From Siderastrea radians (Eukaryota; Cnidaria; Anthozoa; Scleractinia; Rhizangiidae), in the NCBI GenBank assembly GCA_964017195.1, contig OZ024897.1, forward strand, positions 41,043,424-41,107,423: DNA of 64,000 nt. The letters run 5' to 3'. The stretch's first letter is position 1. Each line of letters opens with the position of its first letter. Below the pieces are notes generated by a model. That model was not told the DNA's origin. It saw only the letters and a program-made list of their open reading frames with translations, and did not search any database. This document shows positions 1 through 12,505 of the stretch, one piece after another. The position numbers and the translations under genes are program-made.

Positions 1-142
1 CTATCTTGTTTTGCTCGTGGTTAAACGTGGAGAAGTCTGGGTTCTACTTCACGGGATCATCAGTTTCAAGTCACGAGACGAGTGAAAGGTAATTCACGGA
101 AAAAGAAAGTTAGATTGAGCAAGATAGAACGCGCTAAAAAGC
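1..142 (+). other. 5' UTR / promoter-proximal region of the LITAF-like gene
   Basis: This stretch precedes the first ATG of the LITAF-like gene. It contains no ORF of its own and no splice acceptor that I would trust, so it is most simply the 5' UTR plus core promoter. No TATA box is obvious. The transcription start cannot be placed from sequence alone. Confidence 0.45.
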
Positions 143-233
143 ATGGCAGACCAAGAAAAACCTCCAGCGTACAACTATGGTGCCATTCCGACAGATTCTG
201 GATATCAAGCGCCTCCACCGTACCCTGCCGGAG
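143..233 (+). CDS. LITAF: LITAF-like exon 1
   Basis: The exon starts at the first ATG and encodes residues 1-30 (MADQEKPPAYNYG...) plus one base. It ends before GTAAGAG. It holds both PPxY motifs. Phase 1 donor matches the exon 2 acceptor at 6905. Confidence 0.9.
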
Positions 234-918
234 GTAAGAGTATCGGCAAAAATATTACTGTTTAGTTTTGCAAACGATTTTGCGAAACCAGTTGTGACAT
301 GACAATTAGCATGTTAACTTCCCGCGTGTTTCGTTTTGGTTTTCTGAAAGCAATAATGGTTTTAAGGACAGGCAAACCAGCTGAAGTTTAACTGGCGCCT
401 GTCTTAATGCACTATTGACATATTTATGTAGGCTTACGTAGTTCTTAACTAAACGTGTACGTGTAAGAATAATTTATTTAGTCTTTTCTTGAGCAGTATC
501 GTTTCCTAACCCAGCTTCCGCTTCATATGGCTTCAGATTTGCAGTGAATAGTGTGTTTCATGCAGCCTCTCTAGAGCAATGTAGGGAGCACTTAAAAACA
601 CCCTAAGTTTACTAGTTTGTGGTAATTCAAGCCCAAGATACATATTTTAATTGATGAACTGAATCCTGCATGGCACAGTGGCCTTTAAGTTGCTTGGATA
701 CGTGTCTGCAAATTTCGTGGACTTGGCCCTTTTTACCAAGTGTCTGTTTTCAGGAGCCATTTAAGCACAGGACTAGTTTAATCCTAGTGTCTATTCATTT
801 GACTTTCGCTGTTTACATGGTGACTGGGTGAAATGGGTTCACCATGCAATGATTTCATCCTTGTTTTCAGCACAGGCTTAACACACATTATGTGTTTTAC
901 CCTCTTTAGAATAAAGGC

Positions 919-952
<34 letters not shown>

Positions 953-3900
953 GTGACATTTCTTTCTGGGTTGAAAAATCAGTGTAAATGCACATGGTAT
1001 GGTTTTCATTGTCACCCAAACTGCTTTGTGCATATGTGTTTTTGTTTTGAAACAGCTTTTTGCATAAATGGCTGGTGTGTTCACTGGACGTTTTGCATAT
1101 TACAGCATGTCACACTGCCTTCCAGTGAGCTGATATGCACAGTAGTAGCCTCTGAAAAGGGAAATACCTTCATCACTAGATGTTACCGGAGAAGATCTGA
1201 CTTAGTAGTCAGCGCCTGATCGATCAATCCGTGTTGATTGATGTAAAACCAGGGTAGCAGCACTTTCACTCTAAGTAAACATAGGCACGCAGTTCATGCA
1301 GAGCCAATGACGCTTTGTTCCGCAATATGGTGAAATTCATGAGGACAACCTATGGATTTCACACCACTGCTACCACTCCTACTGAAGTGTGGACTGTGCA
1401 CCCCCCTCCCTCCCCCAACAACTTGTGGTTAATGTTACATGGCTTCACCAGAGCAAGAAATCATAAAACAGGGTAATGAGCAGCGTGACTACATGACAGT
1501 TAATTATAGCGTGACATTAAAGTTGCGTGTGAAGTGAATAAAGCTCTTCGTTTCCCTTTTCTTCAAAGACAACATATCCTAACACGTCTGTTTGTTGCAT
1601 TTTTGATGTATTCAAGTCCTCACGGGCATGAAAAACTTGCAAAATCCAATAGGTCTCTTTTAGAATGCTTTGTCATATATCTGTTGTTGTAATCTTGCCT
1701 TCGCTTCGAGATGTTTTGAGCGTTGCGTTACATTCCGAAGGCTCAAATTACAAGCAGCTGTCAACTATGCAAATTTGTTCAACTATGCTTTGAACTACGA
1801 ATAACTCTGAAGTAAATTTTGGTATCTTGAAGATTTTACTCTAATTCCTTGATCTCCACTGTAACTTGGATTTTTAATGTTAGTTTCATTCAAGATTTTC
1901 AGTTTTAGGAATAGCAACAGCGTAGGAACAAGCCCTGCAAATTCCGATTTTACTTTGAAATGGCTTCTTGTTTATACATGCAAAAATGACACTGCAAATT
2001 TTAAATTTGCTGTTAGCTAGAGATAACCCCGAAGTATTTTATGCTGTTTTACTCCAGTCTTTTCACTACCATTACGAACATGGACTTTAAATATATATAC
2101 TCTTTTCACTGTTTTTGTATTAGTTAGAGAGTAACGTTCCTTCTATAAAATATCTTGAAATATCTCTATTATGGTACTTCCGATTTTTCTTTTGTTACTT
2201 CATGTTACAAGTAATTTATGAAGTGTTTCTGCTTCGTAGCAGAACACACTTGAGTAGAGTTGGTTCGCCGCGGCCACGAAATTGATGAATCCGTCTTGTG
2301 TATAATTTCTGATGTGTTTGCTGCCGTGGAAATTTGCGCCACAGCTAACTAAACGCTGGACTACAAAGCGAATAAAATCCTGCCAGACCTGAAGTACACA
2401 AAACAGCGCATTTGACTTAACATTAAAGTGCCTCTGAGATGAAAATTCGTAGGTTTATTTTGGCCAAATTCTGTCGCAGAATATCGCGTTGTGTCTATAT
2501 TTACTCAGAAAACTGAACAAGAAACCGACCATCCTCAGTCGCGTTTCCTTGTGTTTTGACTCAAGATGCCTACCGTCGGCTGCGAAACATCCAAAGAGTA
2601 TTTCTATGATTCAGAACGGTCTTTATCTTCCGAAACATCAGAGGATTCGTTTCATTTGGCAAATGAAGATTTTTTCTTACCATACGATGTAAGAACTGGT
2701 GTCAGGAGATTTCAGCTTATAAGCTTGTAAACAAACTGTTCAAAGTTGTTTTTCTCGCCTTATTGGCGGGAGTTCAAAATACGCGTGAAATAATGCTTAT
2801 ACAGTGATTAAAGTTTAGGCCCAAGTTGCTCAAAGAGTGGATGACTCTTATCCGACGGATAAATCGCTGTCCAACTATTCGAAAAACTGATGTTTTAAGC
2901 TTTGGAAATTTAGACAAAACACCTATAGAAACTCTAGAATTTGATGCTCACGAATTCTCAAGCGCCAGTTGATTGATTTTATGGTTCGCTTTGTTGGAGA
3001 AATAAAAGAAGCTATATTTTGTCTGCCGTTGTTTATATTCATTATATATTGTAAAGCATTCAGATTTTTGGCCACTCTTAGCACAGTATGGGAAACTTTC
3101 TTGAATAGCCGTAATGCTGTAGTCATCTGGCAGTCAGCTCATGAAGCTTACCGTGTCGCTTAATGCATTGAAACACAAGTGCTTGGCGTTTCTAAATATT
3201 TTGAACAGTTTTTGTAGAATTCTTAACTTGAGCCGAGAAAAAATGAAATAAACCTAGACCTTTTTTAAGAACTGGAGGCCTTGTGTGACCAGAATCTAAA
3301 TATTTGTAGTGCAAATCAATTGCAAAAACACAAGGAAAATTTTCTGCTGCTCAACAACAACATGCGGACTGCCGAGGAAACGAAGCTTTCACTTGCTTTA
3401 TTCATTGATGACAGTTAAAAGAAATAACGTTGTAAACCCCTTAGACAAATAGTGGCATGTGATATCTTTTCCCAACTTAAATTTCCACGCAAGACGAGCT
3501 GACCTGTTGAAGCCTTTATATATTTCAAACAATAATGTCAATCGACTCTTTACCGACAGGGAATAAGGAAAAAAGTTTCTCGACATTCAGGCCAGGATGA
3601 TATGCTATGAAATAAATGACCATGCTTCTTAGCGATTACTGCTTTGAAATTAACATACGTGGAATTTTAAAAAAAAGAAAAAAAGCTAAGCAATTTACAA
3701 ATTATTGACTTAATTGCGGCGGTCCTGCATTCGTGCAGGATGCATTTTATGAAGACTACGCCGAAGATCTTCGTGCTAGCAGACGGCAGAACTGAAAGGG
3801 TTTTCCACAAGCAAAATAAATTTTAAAATATCTTAAAAGAAAATAATTTTTGCACAATGGTGGATGCGTTGAAAAAGAAACAAATTATCACTTCAACTGC

Positions 3901-6900
3901 GTTAAGACTGGGTACCTTTCGTCTCGTTTTTTTCCGGATCTTTTTTCCCATGTAGTTGGAATGGACAATGGAATAATCGACCTCTGGGATCCTTCGACAT
4001 GAACAGCCCTCTGGAAACACTCGCCCGTGAAGTGATCAGAACAGCTGACAAAAATACCTCTCGGGTTGATACTTGCACTGTGTGTGAGTACGAACATCAT
4101 CCATTTTTTCATTGCGAGTCCGCTCGCAAGGCTTTGATGAAGCGAAATACCAGCTCAGTGGTTGGATTTATTGTTGTAGCATTGTACAACACAAGTAATA
4201 CCCTTTATAAATGCTGGTGCAACGAAAATTTCAAGGCCGTACAGCAAACAGTTGGCAGGAAATTTTCCCTCGACGACAGTTAAATTTCCCGCGGCAAGTA
4301 ACAGTGTGAATGTACTAGGTTTGAGGTGAGCCTCTAACGTCACTTCCACTAATTCGCAAGCCAGCTTCCGCAACAAGGGCCAGTAATGGCAGCCGTGAAA
4401 TATTGACAGTCTTGACAGTTGTCGTATTGAGTGGAAATTTGGCATGGTGACTAACAACCACAGACTATGTTCGAAAATGCAAAAATATGGAATACCAAAA
4501 TTCTGCTCCCAGTGGCACTTTAAATATTTCCTGTTGATCGAGACTCGCGAATGCAAAACACTTCAAAGCCCGGGGGTCATACTCCCATAGTATAAGATGT
4601 ATGGGCATTTGCCGCTGATAAGAAGGGTTTCACTGTCCTGGTGGCACACCCCCACCCAATGTCTCACAGAATACCCCCTGGCCTCACAGATGAAGACAGA
4701 TACCGTATATCATTGGACAGTGCCATTCTTTTAGGCTTTGATGACATTAGCCATTGATGTCATGAAATCATTGGCTAAAAATAAGAGGAACGTGTAAGGA
4801 ATAACGAACGTACTATAAAGGGAAATGCGACTAAAGCATCACAAGCCCATGATCATACATGTAAGTCAGCATTATTTTGTGATGACATTAACCTCTTTCT
4901 TTAAACTTTCCTTTTGTTTTCATCGGGCAATGAATGCAAGACATTTCAGCAAATGCAATGTCAGTAGTATTGCTGAAACCATGGACGTTTTCCTTTCCTT
5001 CCACAACTGATACACTGTCCCCTTCAGCTGTATAACTTTGGGAGAGCCTGGAAGACGCGGTCTTCCCTTCACCTTTCCTGAAGCGTAAAAAGACAACTGT
5101 TCGACCAAGACTCCCAATACAGACAAGGTCAAATAGAAAAAAAAGTAAAAGGTCCGATGAAATATTTTCATTTGGTTGCAGGGACTTGTCCCTCGAACAG
5201 TACACACGAAGGGACCAAGGGACCAAATTTTGGTCCCTGCGACTACATTTTTTGACTAAAATGGGTAGTGCACACGAAGGGAATTGGTCCCCGGGACTAG
5301 TCGCAGGGACCAGTCTCAGGGACTAGTCCCCTCATGTGTGCCGACCTTTATGTCGCTGAAGGATTCTGGACACTTATGTTTTACTCTTAGAGCACTAGTA
5401 GAAAAGATTTAAACAAAGCTGAACCAATTTGTTTAGGTTCCCACTGAAATAAATATGTCCTTTGGCTTTTTAAAGTGACACTAGAAATGGTGACGTAGCC
5501 CCTTTAAGTCTTACGGTTGGCAATTGAGACCACTTGATGGTGACTCCTGTTTGATTCTGTTGATTCTGCTTGCTGCTGTCTTCAACAATAGAGTTTAAGC
5601 CATAGAAAAATGCGTGCATGTGATTTTTGTTCACTCGTCAGAAACTCACCTGTTCGTCAGTGAAGTATTTTCCATGCTGTTTTTTATTTTTTTATTTTTT
5701 TTAATTTAAGACCGTTTTATCGATTCTAGGATTTTTTTTCCTACCACTAAGAAGATGAAAGGTTGTGATCAACATCGCTGTTGACTACATTGTGAGAAAA
5801 AAGTTAGTAAACGTTAATTATTACCTGACTTGTTTCCCCGTTTGCTGTTTACTGACTAAAGGAATTTTTTTTTACTGTTTACTGGCTAAAAGGGATTTTT
5901 GTAACTGTTTACTGACTAGAGGTATACCCCATTGACACCCTCTTAATAGAATCCAATCTTCTCCCCCTTTCCCCCAGTCTCGCCACTGGGTATGAGTCTG
6001 AGTTTGGAACGCGTAGATCTAATATGGGGGCCATTGACTACGATTTGCAGCTACTGATGTACGTGTATCAATAAACTCGGCTTCTAAAGATCTTTGTCGC
6101 CTTCATTTATTATCCGAAGGTTGAGAGCTATGAAAAGAATAGGGAAACATAGATTAATTCATTATTTTCTTAGTCATCATGGAAAATGTAAGTACTTCAT
6201 TCCATTCTTTGTTGGCTGTCAGTTGTTTTTTTCTCTGTCGACTGGAACTGTAATTGTACTGAAAAATGGGTGCGTGGAACACTTTCTAGTCATCCCGAAC
6301 GACCGGATGACCACTAATTTTGAGCACTGTTCTGAGTAAAATATATTTTAAATAGTCATGAAGGATGCTGGTCCCCAGAGCCCCTCAACTGACATATAAA
6401 GGTTGGTCAGTTTCATTGTCCTATGAAGCTGCCATTTGTTAAATTCTGACAGCTAACAAATTACCTTGAAAACCTGCAACATTTCTTACTGCTTTTTTGC
6501 TTAACATGCAGACCCTAAAGTTTTAAACTCACAGAATAGTAGTGTATTACACAGCTGACAATATTGGGCTGTGATCCATTTTTTCTGTTTCCTTTTTTCA
6601 AGGGTGTTTCAGTTTTTAGTTGGGGCACCTGTGAAAGAGTGAACAGCTGGGGGTGATCACTGCAGCTTTGAATCTGGGTTAAAACCACAGGGTGTTTAAA
6701 TCTCAAATGATTATTAACATATCACAAAGAATTGATACCTCTAAGGAGTGAAATGCAATTGGAGCAGTGCACATAAATTGAGATTGAGGGATGTTTTAGA
6801 GTTCCTTTCAAAACTTAAAAAGACCACCCTCTTTCCTCGCCCTCATCCCACCACTGTCCTGAAATTTGTCATCTTTCAAGGTTACTTGATTTTTTATTTT

Positions 6901-9900
6901 TCAGGAGGCTATCAAGCACCTCCCCAGCCACAGGCTTACCAACCACCCCTTGGAGCACAACCTGCGGCCACAACAACTATCATCACACAGCCAGGTCCTG
7001 TGTTTGTGAACATGATTTTTGGTGAGTCACCGGTCAGCATGGTTTGTCCGCACTGCCAGACGCACATCATTACTTGTACGACATATCAAGATGGGACCTT
7101 GACATGGCTGGCAGCTGGTGCTCTGTGTCTCCTGGGGTAAGTTGACTTTCAGTTTCTACCACAGTGTTTCAGTGTGGTAACTCTTGTTAAATAAGGGTTC
7201 TTAAATGAACCTTACTAGCCTTGATGTCATACCTTTCCAGCCTGTTAAATCAATAAAATCGATAATCGATGACAACTGATAGCAATCAATATTATTCGAT
7301 AACGACTGACATTGAAAATCAATGAACAATCCAATCGATGACCCGTGTTTTTGTGATAATTCAGTTTTCATCTATTTCCAGTATCAATATCGATTGTTGA
7401 TTTTTATTTATTTTTTAATGATGAACCCGTGAGTATCACACAGCAACTGATCTTGAGCCCTGACTGCTTTTATTTCTCCTACTGGTTCCGTCTGGTCGTT
7501 ATAGACTTCATTAGAATGTTTAACAAGATAATAGTTACAGTACAAATCACATTCCAGTTGGGTCTGAACTGCAAATACTGTAGGATATCACTTAAATCCT
7601 ATGTTACAGACTGTGCAATGTTTAATTTGGCGGCTGAAAAGCCCCAAAAAGGCACTGCCATAATCTCCTCTTTAACTTCTTTGTTGCGGTAAATTTGTCT
7701 CCAGTTTCAACACAAAATAGACATTTGTGGAACCCTGTAACAACAACATCAGATATCGTGAGGGTAACTTTGTGCTTGTGATGCGTGTCTTGATCAGACA
7801 TTTTGTTGGGTTGTTAACCAGCAGTCACCATGAGGTGACCCCCGGTTTATAAATTGGGCTCGGTTTTTGTTCTTCGTTACTTGCCTCAGTCATCCAGTTT
7901 TGTCTCGGCCAACACAGTCTCCATAAACTTTCGGATTTCTCTTGGCAGTAAGCTTAAACTTCCGGTTCCAGTCATGACATCATGTGGCCATTACATCATG
8001 ATTACGTCACGCAAGGTAAACAAAACTGAAGTGTGACATATCACTAACAACGTTAATACTACAAGGACTCAACCCTCCAAACTTATGACACAGACAAACC
8101 TCTATTAACCTTGTTGTAGCGCTATAAGATAGTTGTACATGTCTTACAGGTATTGCTTGTGCAGGTACGTTCGACGAAGCACTATAGATCTAATACATTC
8201 AACTTTGCTTAAAGCAAAATATGAAGAGATATTGATTTGTTCCAGAAAATATCAATACCCCCCCATGGAGGTTTTTTTGGCTTTGAACCCCCCACCCCTC
8301 TGGAAATTCCAGTTTAGGCTCATACTTTCCTTTAAAAATTTTGGCCTATAAGACCCCCCTCCTCCTGGAATTTCCAAGGTGGTGGGGTATGAAACCACAC
8401 ATTCACCGTGCAGCAGAGATGGACTTGACACGTTGTGACCTGAAGAGAAACAAGTTTAACTAATATTGCTAATCCTCACACATTTTTTTCAATGAATGTT
8501 TCATTGCTTTAAGCGGCGAAATTGTCATATTACAAAGAAAAGAAACAAGCTCCACTGATTTTGCCAATTCTCACAACATGTTTAGTTTGTTTTGTATTGC
8601 CTCTTTGCATTTGCAATGCTGATTGTTGGTTTTTAGAAAAGAACTTTTGGATTTTCAATTTGACTAAATCGTTACAAATTTCAAGTAAACTTGTTCACTT
8701 TTGCAAGGGGATTCCTGGGCTAGCCAACCGGGTTTAAACATATGTCATGAGATATGCCTTAATGTGTCTGATGTGTTTGAGTGTGGAGAGATGATTTCAC
8801 TTTCCCCAGATACTGACAATCTGCTTGTGTTTGTCGAGCAATATATTTTGATTTTGCTGCTATGCGTACTGTCTGTGTCATGGCCTAGGCACTTACAGTA
8901 AATATTTCATAATCTCTGTATGAACATTCTCAGTTGTGGGCAAATATCTACCGATGTTCAATGTTTGAATTGAATTTGCCTTTTTCAGCAGAATAAATAT
9001 AAAGCGTTAAGAAAGATAAGCGGAGTCATCAGAGTTTAAATATTATGTCATCCAGTAATGCTATAGTTAAAATATTGTGTTATGCAGTCACCGGTTCCTA
9101 TGTCGAGCAATTTAAAAATATGGGATCATGCTAACATTTGTTTACCTTTTGGTGGGTTGGGTCAGAAAGGTCAGTTAAAATGCCTATTGGGCTTTCTTGG
9201 TACATGAGCTTTGAGAAAACTCACGTGCAGTAGTCGATCTAAATTGATAATTTGTGCAGGACAATTTGGTGATTATCAATTCATCATCGATTGGCTAATG
9301 TCAATCGATATCAATTGACATTTTGATTGGTATTGATTGATTGATTAGATTTTCATTATGATTGATTGAACACGCCGGGCATACCTTACATGATACAGGG
9401 ATAAGTTTTTATAGAAACCATCAGTGAGTGCATTGAAGGAGGAGTGAAACACTTGAATGTCTACTGAGTTGATGATATACAATAAATTGGCCACTGTTGA
9501 GTTATTTTAGTGTTTATAGTGTTTTGTCGTCTGGAGCACAGACAAACTCCCCCAGGCTTCCCCAGGAATGGGATTCTAGTCCCATCACAAGGTTTCCCCC
9601 AGCATTTTGTTTGGTTTCACTAATAATTAGCAAATAAACATTCATTCATCTCTGTGTAGAGAGACAATGTGAAGAAAGAGTTTTTCTCTAAAGAAACGAC
9701 ACAATACAGTGACCAGCCTTGAATCACAGACTTATCAGAAGTCTGACTGATAGGCCATTAAGCCTCTACCAGGTACCCTTGGATTATTGAATATCTGTTA
9801 TTCTTTTTTTTTTCTTTTTCTCAACAGCTGTTGGTTAGGATGTTGTTTGATTCCTTTCTGCTTGGATGGCTGCAAAGACGTCATCCATTCCTGTCCAAAC

Positions 9901-9936
9901 TGCCATGCAAGACTTGGAAGTTATCGCCGAATGTAA
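143..9936 (+). CDS. LITAF: LITAF/CDIP1-like zinc-ribbon membrane protein (3 exons, 143 aa)
   Basis: The coding exons are 143-233, 6905-7136 and 9828-9936, all with GT-AG introns and phases 1 and 2 that join exactly into 143 codons plus TAA. The first ~65 residues are Pro/Tyr/Gln-rich with PPAY and PPPY motifs, which in LITAF relatives bind NEDD4-type WW domains. The C-terminal half is a LITAF (SIMPLE) domain: a CPHC knuckle (residues ~83-86), a Trp/Leu/Cys-rich stretch (residues ~98-120) that dips into the membrane without crossing it, then the HSCPNCHARLG knuckle, which completes the Zn site, and a short basic end (SYRRM). In animals such proteins sit on the cytosolic face of late endosomes and lysosomes and act in endosomal sorting and stress signalling. 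Whether it is the orthologue of LITAF or of CDIP1 cannot be settled here. No key Cys is missing. Confidence 0.93.
921..952 (+). repeat. (CTTA)n microsatellite
   Basis: About eight consecutive TACT/CTTA units read directly from the sequence, within intron 1 of the LITAF-like gene. Confidence 0.95.
2816..2900 (+). repeat. Fragment of a GGCCCAGTTGCTCAAAG-type MITE
   Basis: The sequence begins GGCCCAAGTTGCTCAAAG and continues with a GGATGA/TTATCC hairpin. The same start (CCCCAGTTGCTCATAGG) is found in the better-preserved copy at 26680-26820. Only one end is recognisable. Confidence 0.45.
4568..4760 (+). repeat. Degenerate CCGGGGGTCATACTCCCATA repeat
   Basis: The start of this stretch resembles a short interspersed family that I recall as common in stony corals (C/G-rich start, a 'GTATGGGCATTTGCCGC' core, then an 'AATACCCCC' box). 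The outer limits are uncertain because no target duplication is visible. Confidence 0.45.
5172..5345 (+). repeat. Palindrome-rich GGTCCC repeat (MITE-like)
   Basis: The segment carries several near-palindromic copies of GGGACTAGTCCC / GGTCCCTGCGACTA and two copies of a CACACGAAGGGA motif. It can fold into strong hairpins. It resembles a small non-autonomous DNA element, but I could not define a target duplication. Confidence 0.55.
6905..7136 (+). CDS. LITAF: LITAF-like exon 2
   Basis: The acceptor follows a T-rich tract ending TTTTTCAG. The exon encodes the rest of the Pro/Gln-rich region and the first zinc knuckle (SMVCPHCQTHIITC), then enters the hydrophobic segment. It ends in phase 2 before GTAAGT. 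Confidence 0.93.
7236..9379. mobile_element. 2.14-kb DNA element with 8-bp target duplication, in LITAF intron 2
   Basis: The direct repeat CATACCTT flanks both sides (7228-7235 and 9380-9387). Inside it the ends are inverted: left TCCAGCCTGTTAAATCAAT, and right, read on the opposite strand, CCCGGCGTGTTCAATCAAT. The zones next to both ends are crowded with ATCGAT/ATTGATTG motifs. I see no transposase ORF, so the copy is non-autonomous. An 8-bp duplication fits hAT, P, Merlin or Mutator types; the termini do not identify which. Confidence 0.7.
8240..8390 (+). repeat. GTTCCAGAAAATATC-type short element, nested copy
   Basis: It starts GTTCCAGAAAATATCAATACCCCC and continues through 'CCATGGAGG' and 'CTGGAATTTCC' boxes. 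A related copy with both ends lies at 42146-42320. This copy sits within the 2.14-kb element, and its right end is decayed. Confidence 0.55.
9530..9775 (-). mobile_element. tRNA-derived SINE, degraded, minus orientation
   Basis: Read on the minus strand, the head (about 9700-9775) has a GGTAGAGGCTTAATGGCC box-A-like start and a GTGATTCAAGGCTG box-B-like motif. The body follows, with GACAATGTGAAG (plus strand) and the CCAGGAATGGGATTCTAGTC region. The body resembles a SINE family that I recall from cnidarian and other marine invertebrate genomes. The limits are approximate. Confidence 0.55.
9828..9936 (+). CDS. LITAF: LITAF-like exon 3 (terminal)
   Basis: The acceptor is preceded by a long T-rich tract ending CAACAG. 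The exon encodes the end of the membrane-associated segment (CWLGCCLIPFC) and the second knuckle (HSCPNCHARLGSYRR), then stops at TAA. Confidence 0.93.
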
Positions 9937-11571
9937 ACCCACTGCACTCATTATAACTTATGTATGGCATAAAATTGCTTCCTTTTTTGGAATGGACATT
10001 TCTTCTTAATCTTAAGAATGCGTCACAGACAAGAGTAGACTAGCGTTATTCTGTTGCCTTAGCCAATATTGCATGGTGTACTTTTTTTCTTGAAAATAGG
10101 GTGTGGTTTGGGTCATTGATGAAACTTATGTGCCTTACAACTCTGCAAGGGGGACATTACTCCAGACTGTGTAAGCAAGAAACTGCCCGAATTAGAGAAT
10201 TTGTTCCACAAGCAAGAAGTTGAATTAAAAATTCCATGAACAAGGACAAAACAAAAAACACAACTGTACTATGAACAGAGAGAGAACAAAAATCACAAAA
10301 TGATATTTTTGACATTACCACCAACTAAATGTTACTTTCATTGTTAGCAGACCAACCTCTTTGTCAGCAGAGCGATTATGTGAATGAAATGTTTGCAGTC
10401 CCCCAGGTTGAGAACTACAGCTAATGTTAACTGTATTTAAGGAAAATTTTAGTGTAATGGGTCAGGTTCTGACCATTCTCCTACTTCCAGTTTTTAACCC
10501 TGTAAATCCCCAGAATGCTGAAGTTAAATCATTGCACCTTAAGATCTTATCCGTAGACTCAAAAGGTAGATTCACATGGCATTAACCAAGATCTCTCCCT
10601 AGGACTGAAGGTACTGAGAACTGTTAGGACATTCTAACATAATCTGGTTTGGGGGATAGGGGGTGGGTAGTCTGATGGATCTTAAAAATTTAGCCATACT
10701 TTACTTATAGTCAATGAATGCAGCCTTGTTACTGCAAGGCTCTAAACGACGTGACAACCCTTTTTTGTCTGAAATTTAAAATGTGTTAAGGACACTAGAA
10801 GCAGAAATAGATTCTCACTAACTGAAATTGTAGAGTGAACCACCTGTTTATTAACTGAATATTTTCATATTTTCATCTCTGTAACAGCGACTTACTAGAT
10901 TTGTAAAGGCCCAGAATAGGATAAAAAATATATACTAGTAACTTATCTCAGAAATCATTACGATAGTGCCAACCATAAACTGTGTGGGCCAGGTAGTCAC
11001 GTCACAAAGTTTGGACAGGTTCTTTCAAAACTGTGGTCCAAACCAAGTTTAAACTTTTGCATAGATTACTGTAAGTAAACTCTGTTTTGAAGATGTTGTA
11101 ACAGACTTACAGCAAAAAAGATTGCTCTTCTTAGACTGACCAGTTTATACATAGGTAGAGACCTCTTTTAAATGCTCTTATCCTAGGTGTAAAACTTTCA
11201 TATAGTAATAATTGATCCCTATGACTCTTAGGCTTTGTTTTGCATGACTACTGTGTTTCACTTTGAACCAATGTTTGAGGTGCGATATTTCAGTTTAATA
11301 CTGAAGTGCAGCCGTATTGTATTAGGTGTCTTAGTGGGACCCAAAGTCTGTTAGGCACTTCATCATTAGTATGGAATTTATATAGTAGTCTCATTGGTTA
11401 ATATATAAATGCATTAAGACTCCTAGTTCAAATGTTGGTTCTGGAAAAGAAAATTTTATATTCATAGGTTAACATTTGTGATAGTATATACTAGATAATA
11501 GTTTGCAAGCTCTAGAGTATTTTGGTATCCATGATTGTTATTGTGTTGAAGAGGATAACTAGTTATTACTG

Positions 11572-11577
11572 AATAAA
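11572..11577 (+). terminator. Candidate AATAAA poly(A) signal for the LITAF-like gene
   Basis: Canonical AATAAA about 1.6 kb after the stop codon; a second one lies at 11828-11833. Which one is used cannot be told from sequence alone. Confidence 0.3.
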
Positions 11578-11901
11578 GGAAAGATTGAAAAGGTTAAGGG
11601 TTCTTTTTCTGTTACAGTTTGACTCACTTAAGTGTGGCCTAATGATTAATTTACATACTTTGGTGAGATATTACTATGTGTAGATCCTCTGTCTGATCAG
11701 AATTCATTAATACAGCAGTACCTCACCGGAAACCAACTGAAAGCCACAAGTGAATGTGATTCAATTTCCTGGAAGCTACTTTGGAATTCTTTTTGGATAG
11801 TCAAATATGCAAAGGTATTCAAGTTTAAATAAAAGTGGTCACACTTTTGTTTTCCACATCAGCTTTGATGACCCTCGTCTTTGGGGAAGCTGTTTTCTGG
11901 C

Positions 11902-12060
11902 GGGGGGGGGGGGGGGGGCTATGCTCCACATGATCCGTAAGGGAATACCCACTATCTAGACGGGAAAGTTATGTTTCTAGTGGGAAAAGTAACGCTCTAG
12001 AGTGAAAAGTAACGCATGATGCTTCATGAACCACCTTCCACGCCCCCCCCCCCCCCCCCC
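11902..12060. repeat. 17-base G run and 18-base C run in inverted arrangement
   Basis: An uninterrupted G run at 11902-11918 and an uninterrupted C run at 12043-12060 are 124 bp apart. The interval contains a short direct repeat (AAAAGTAACGC, twice). The two runs are complementary and could pair, and each could form a quadruplex on its G strand. Confidence 0.85.
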
Positions 12061-12505
12061 GAGACTTCTGCATAAATGTAAGCCATTATTTTTTAAGTAG
12101 TAGTTATAACATATTGGTGCCTTTGTTATGAAGTTTACGCTTTGTTTCCTTAAGCCTGGCTGGTCACGCAAACGCAACACTTTGTTGAGATGATGTATGT
12201 TACCGATGTGACCAAGTCAACATAATGACCCAACAAACGATGAATGAAAGGATAAAACTGACCTTGACCTTTTCTTTACCGTCCATGTCGTTATGTCATC
12301 AGAACTGAGAACCACGATTTCGGCAACTTATTTCTTTCTTTTTTTCTTGCAAATGATCAAAACCACCCAACTTAACTTATTTCGTTTGTTTTCAGCTTTG
12401 TATACCAGTAACAATTTTCTTCTCGATGACCCAGCATAATTTACAGTACGTGTTTACTGTTATCCGCATATTAAATTTTCCGCATGTACAGGCTACTGTT
12501 GTTAA

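Larger units (their letters stand above)
234..6904 (+). other. Intron 1 of the LITAF-like gene (6.7 kb)
   Basis: I see no conserved coding exon here. It holds a CTTA microsatellite (921-952), a MITE fragment near 2816, a CCGGGGGTCATACTCCC-type repeat at 4568 and a GGTCCC palindrome cluster at 5172. The remaining short ORFs (for example 833-1219, 3999-4283) look random. Confidence 0.75.

Noticed and set aside
833..1219. 128-codon ORF in LITAF intron 1
   Set aside because: Much of it is the CTTA microsatellite read as Leu-Leu-Thr-Tyr repeats; the rest shows no family motif.
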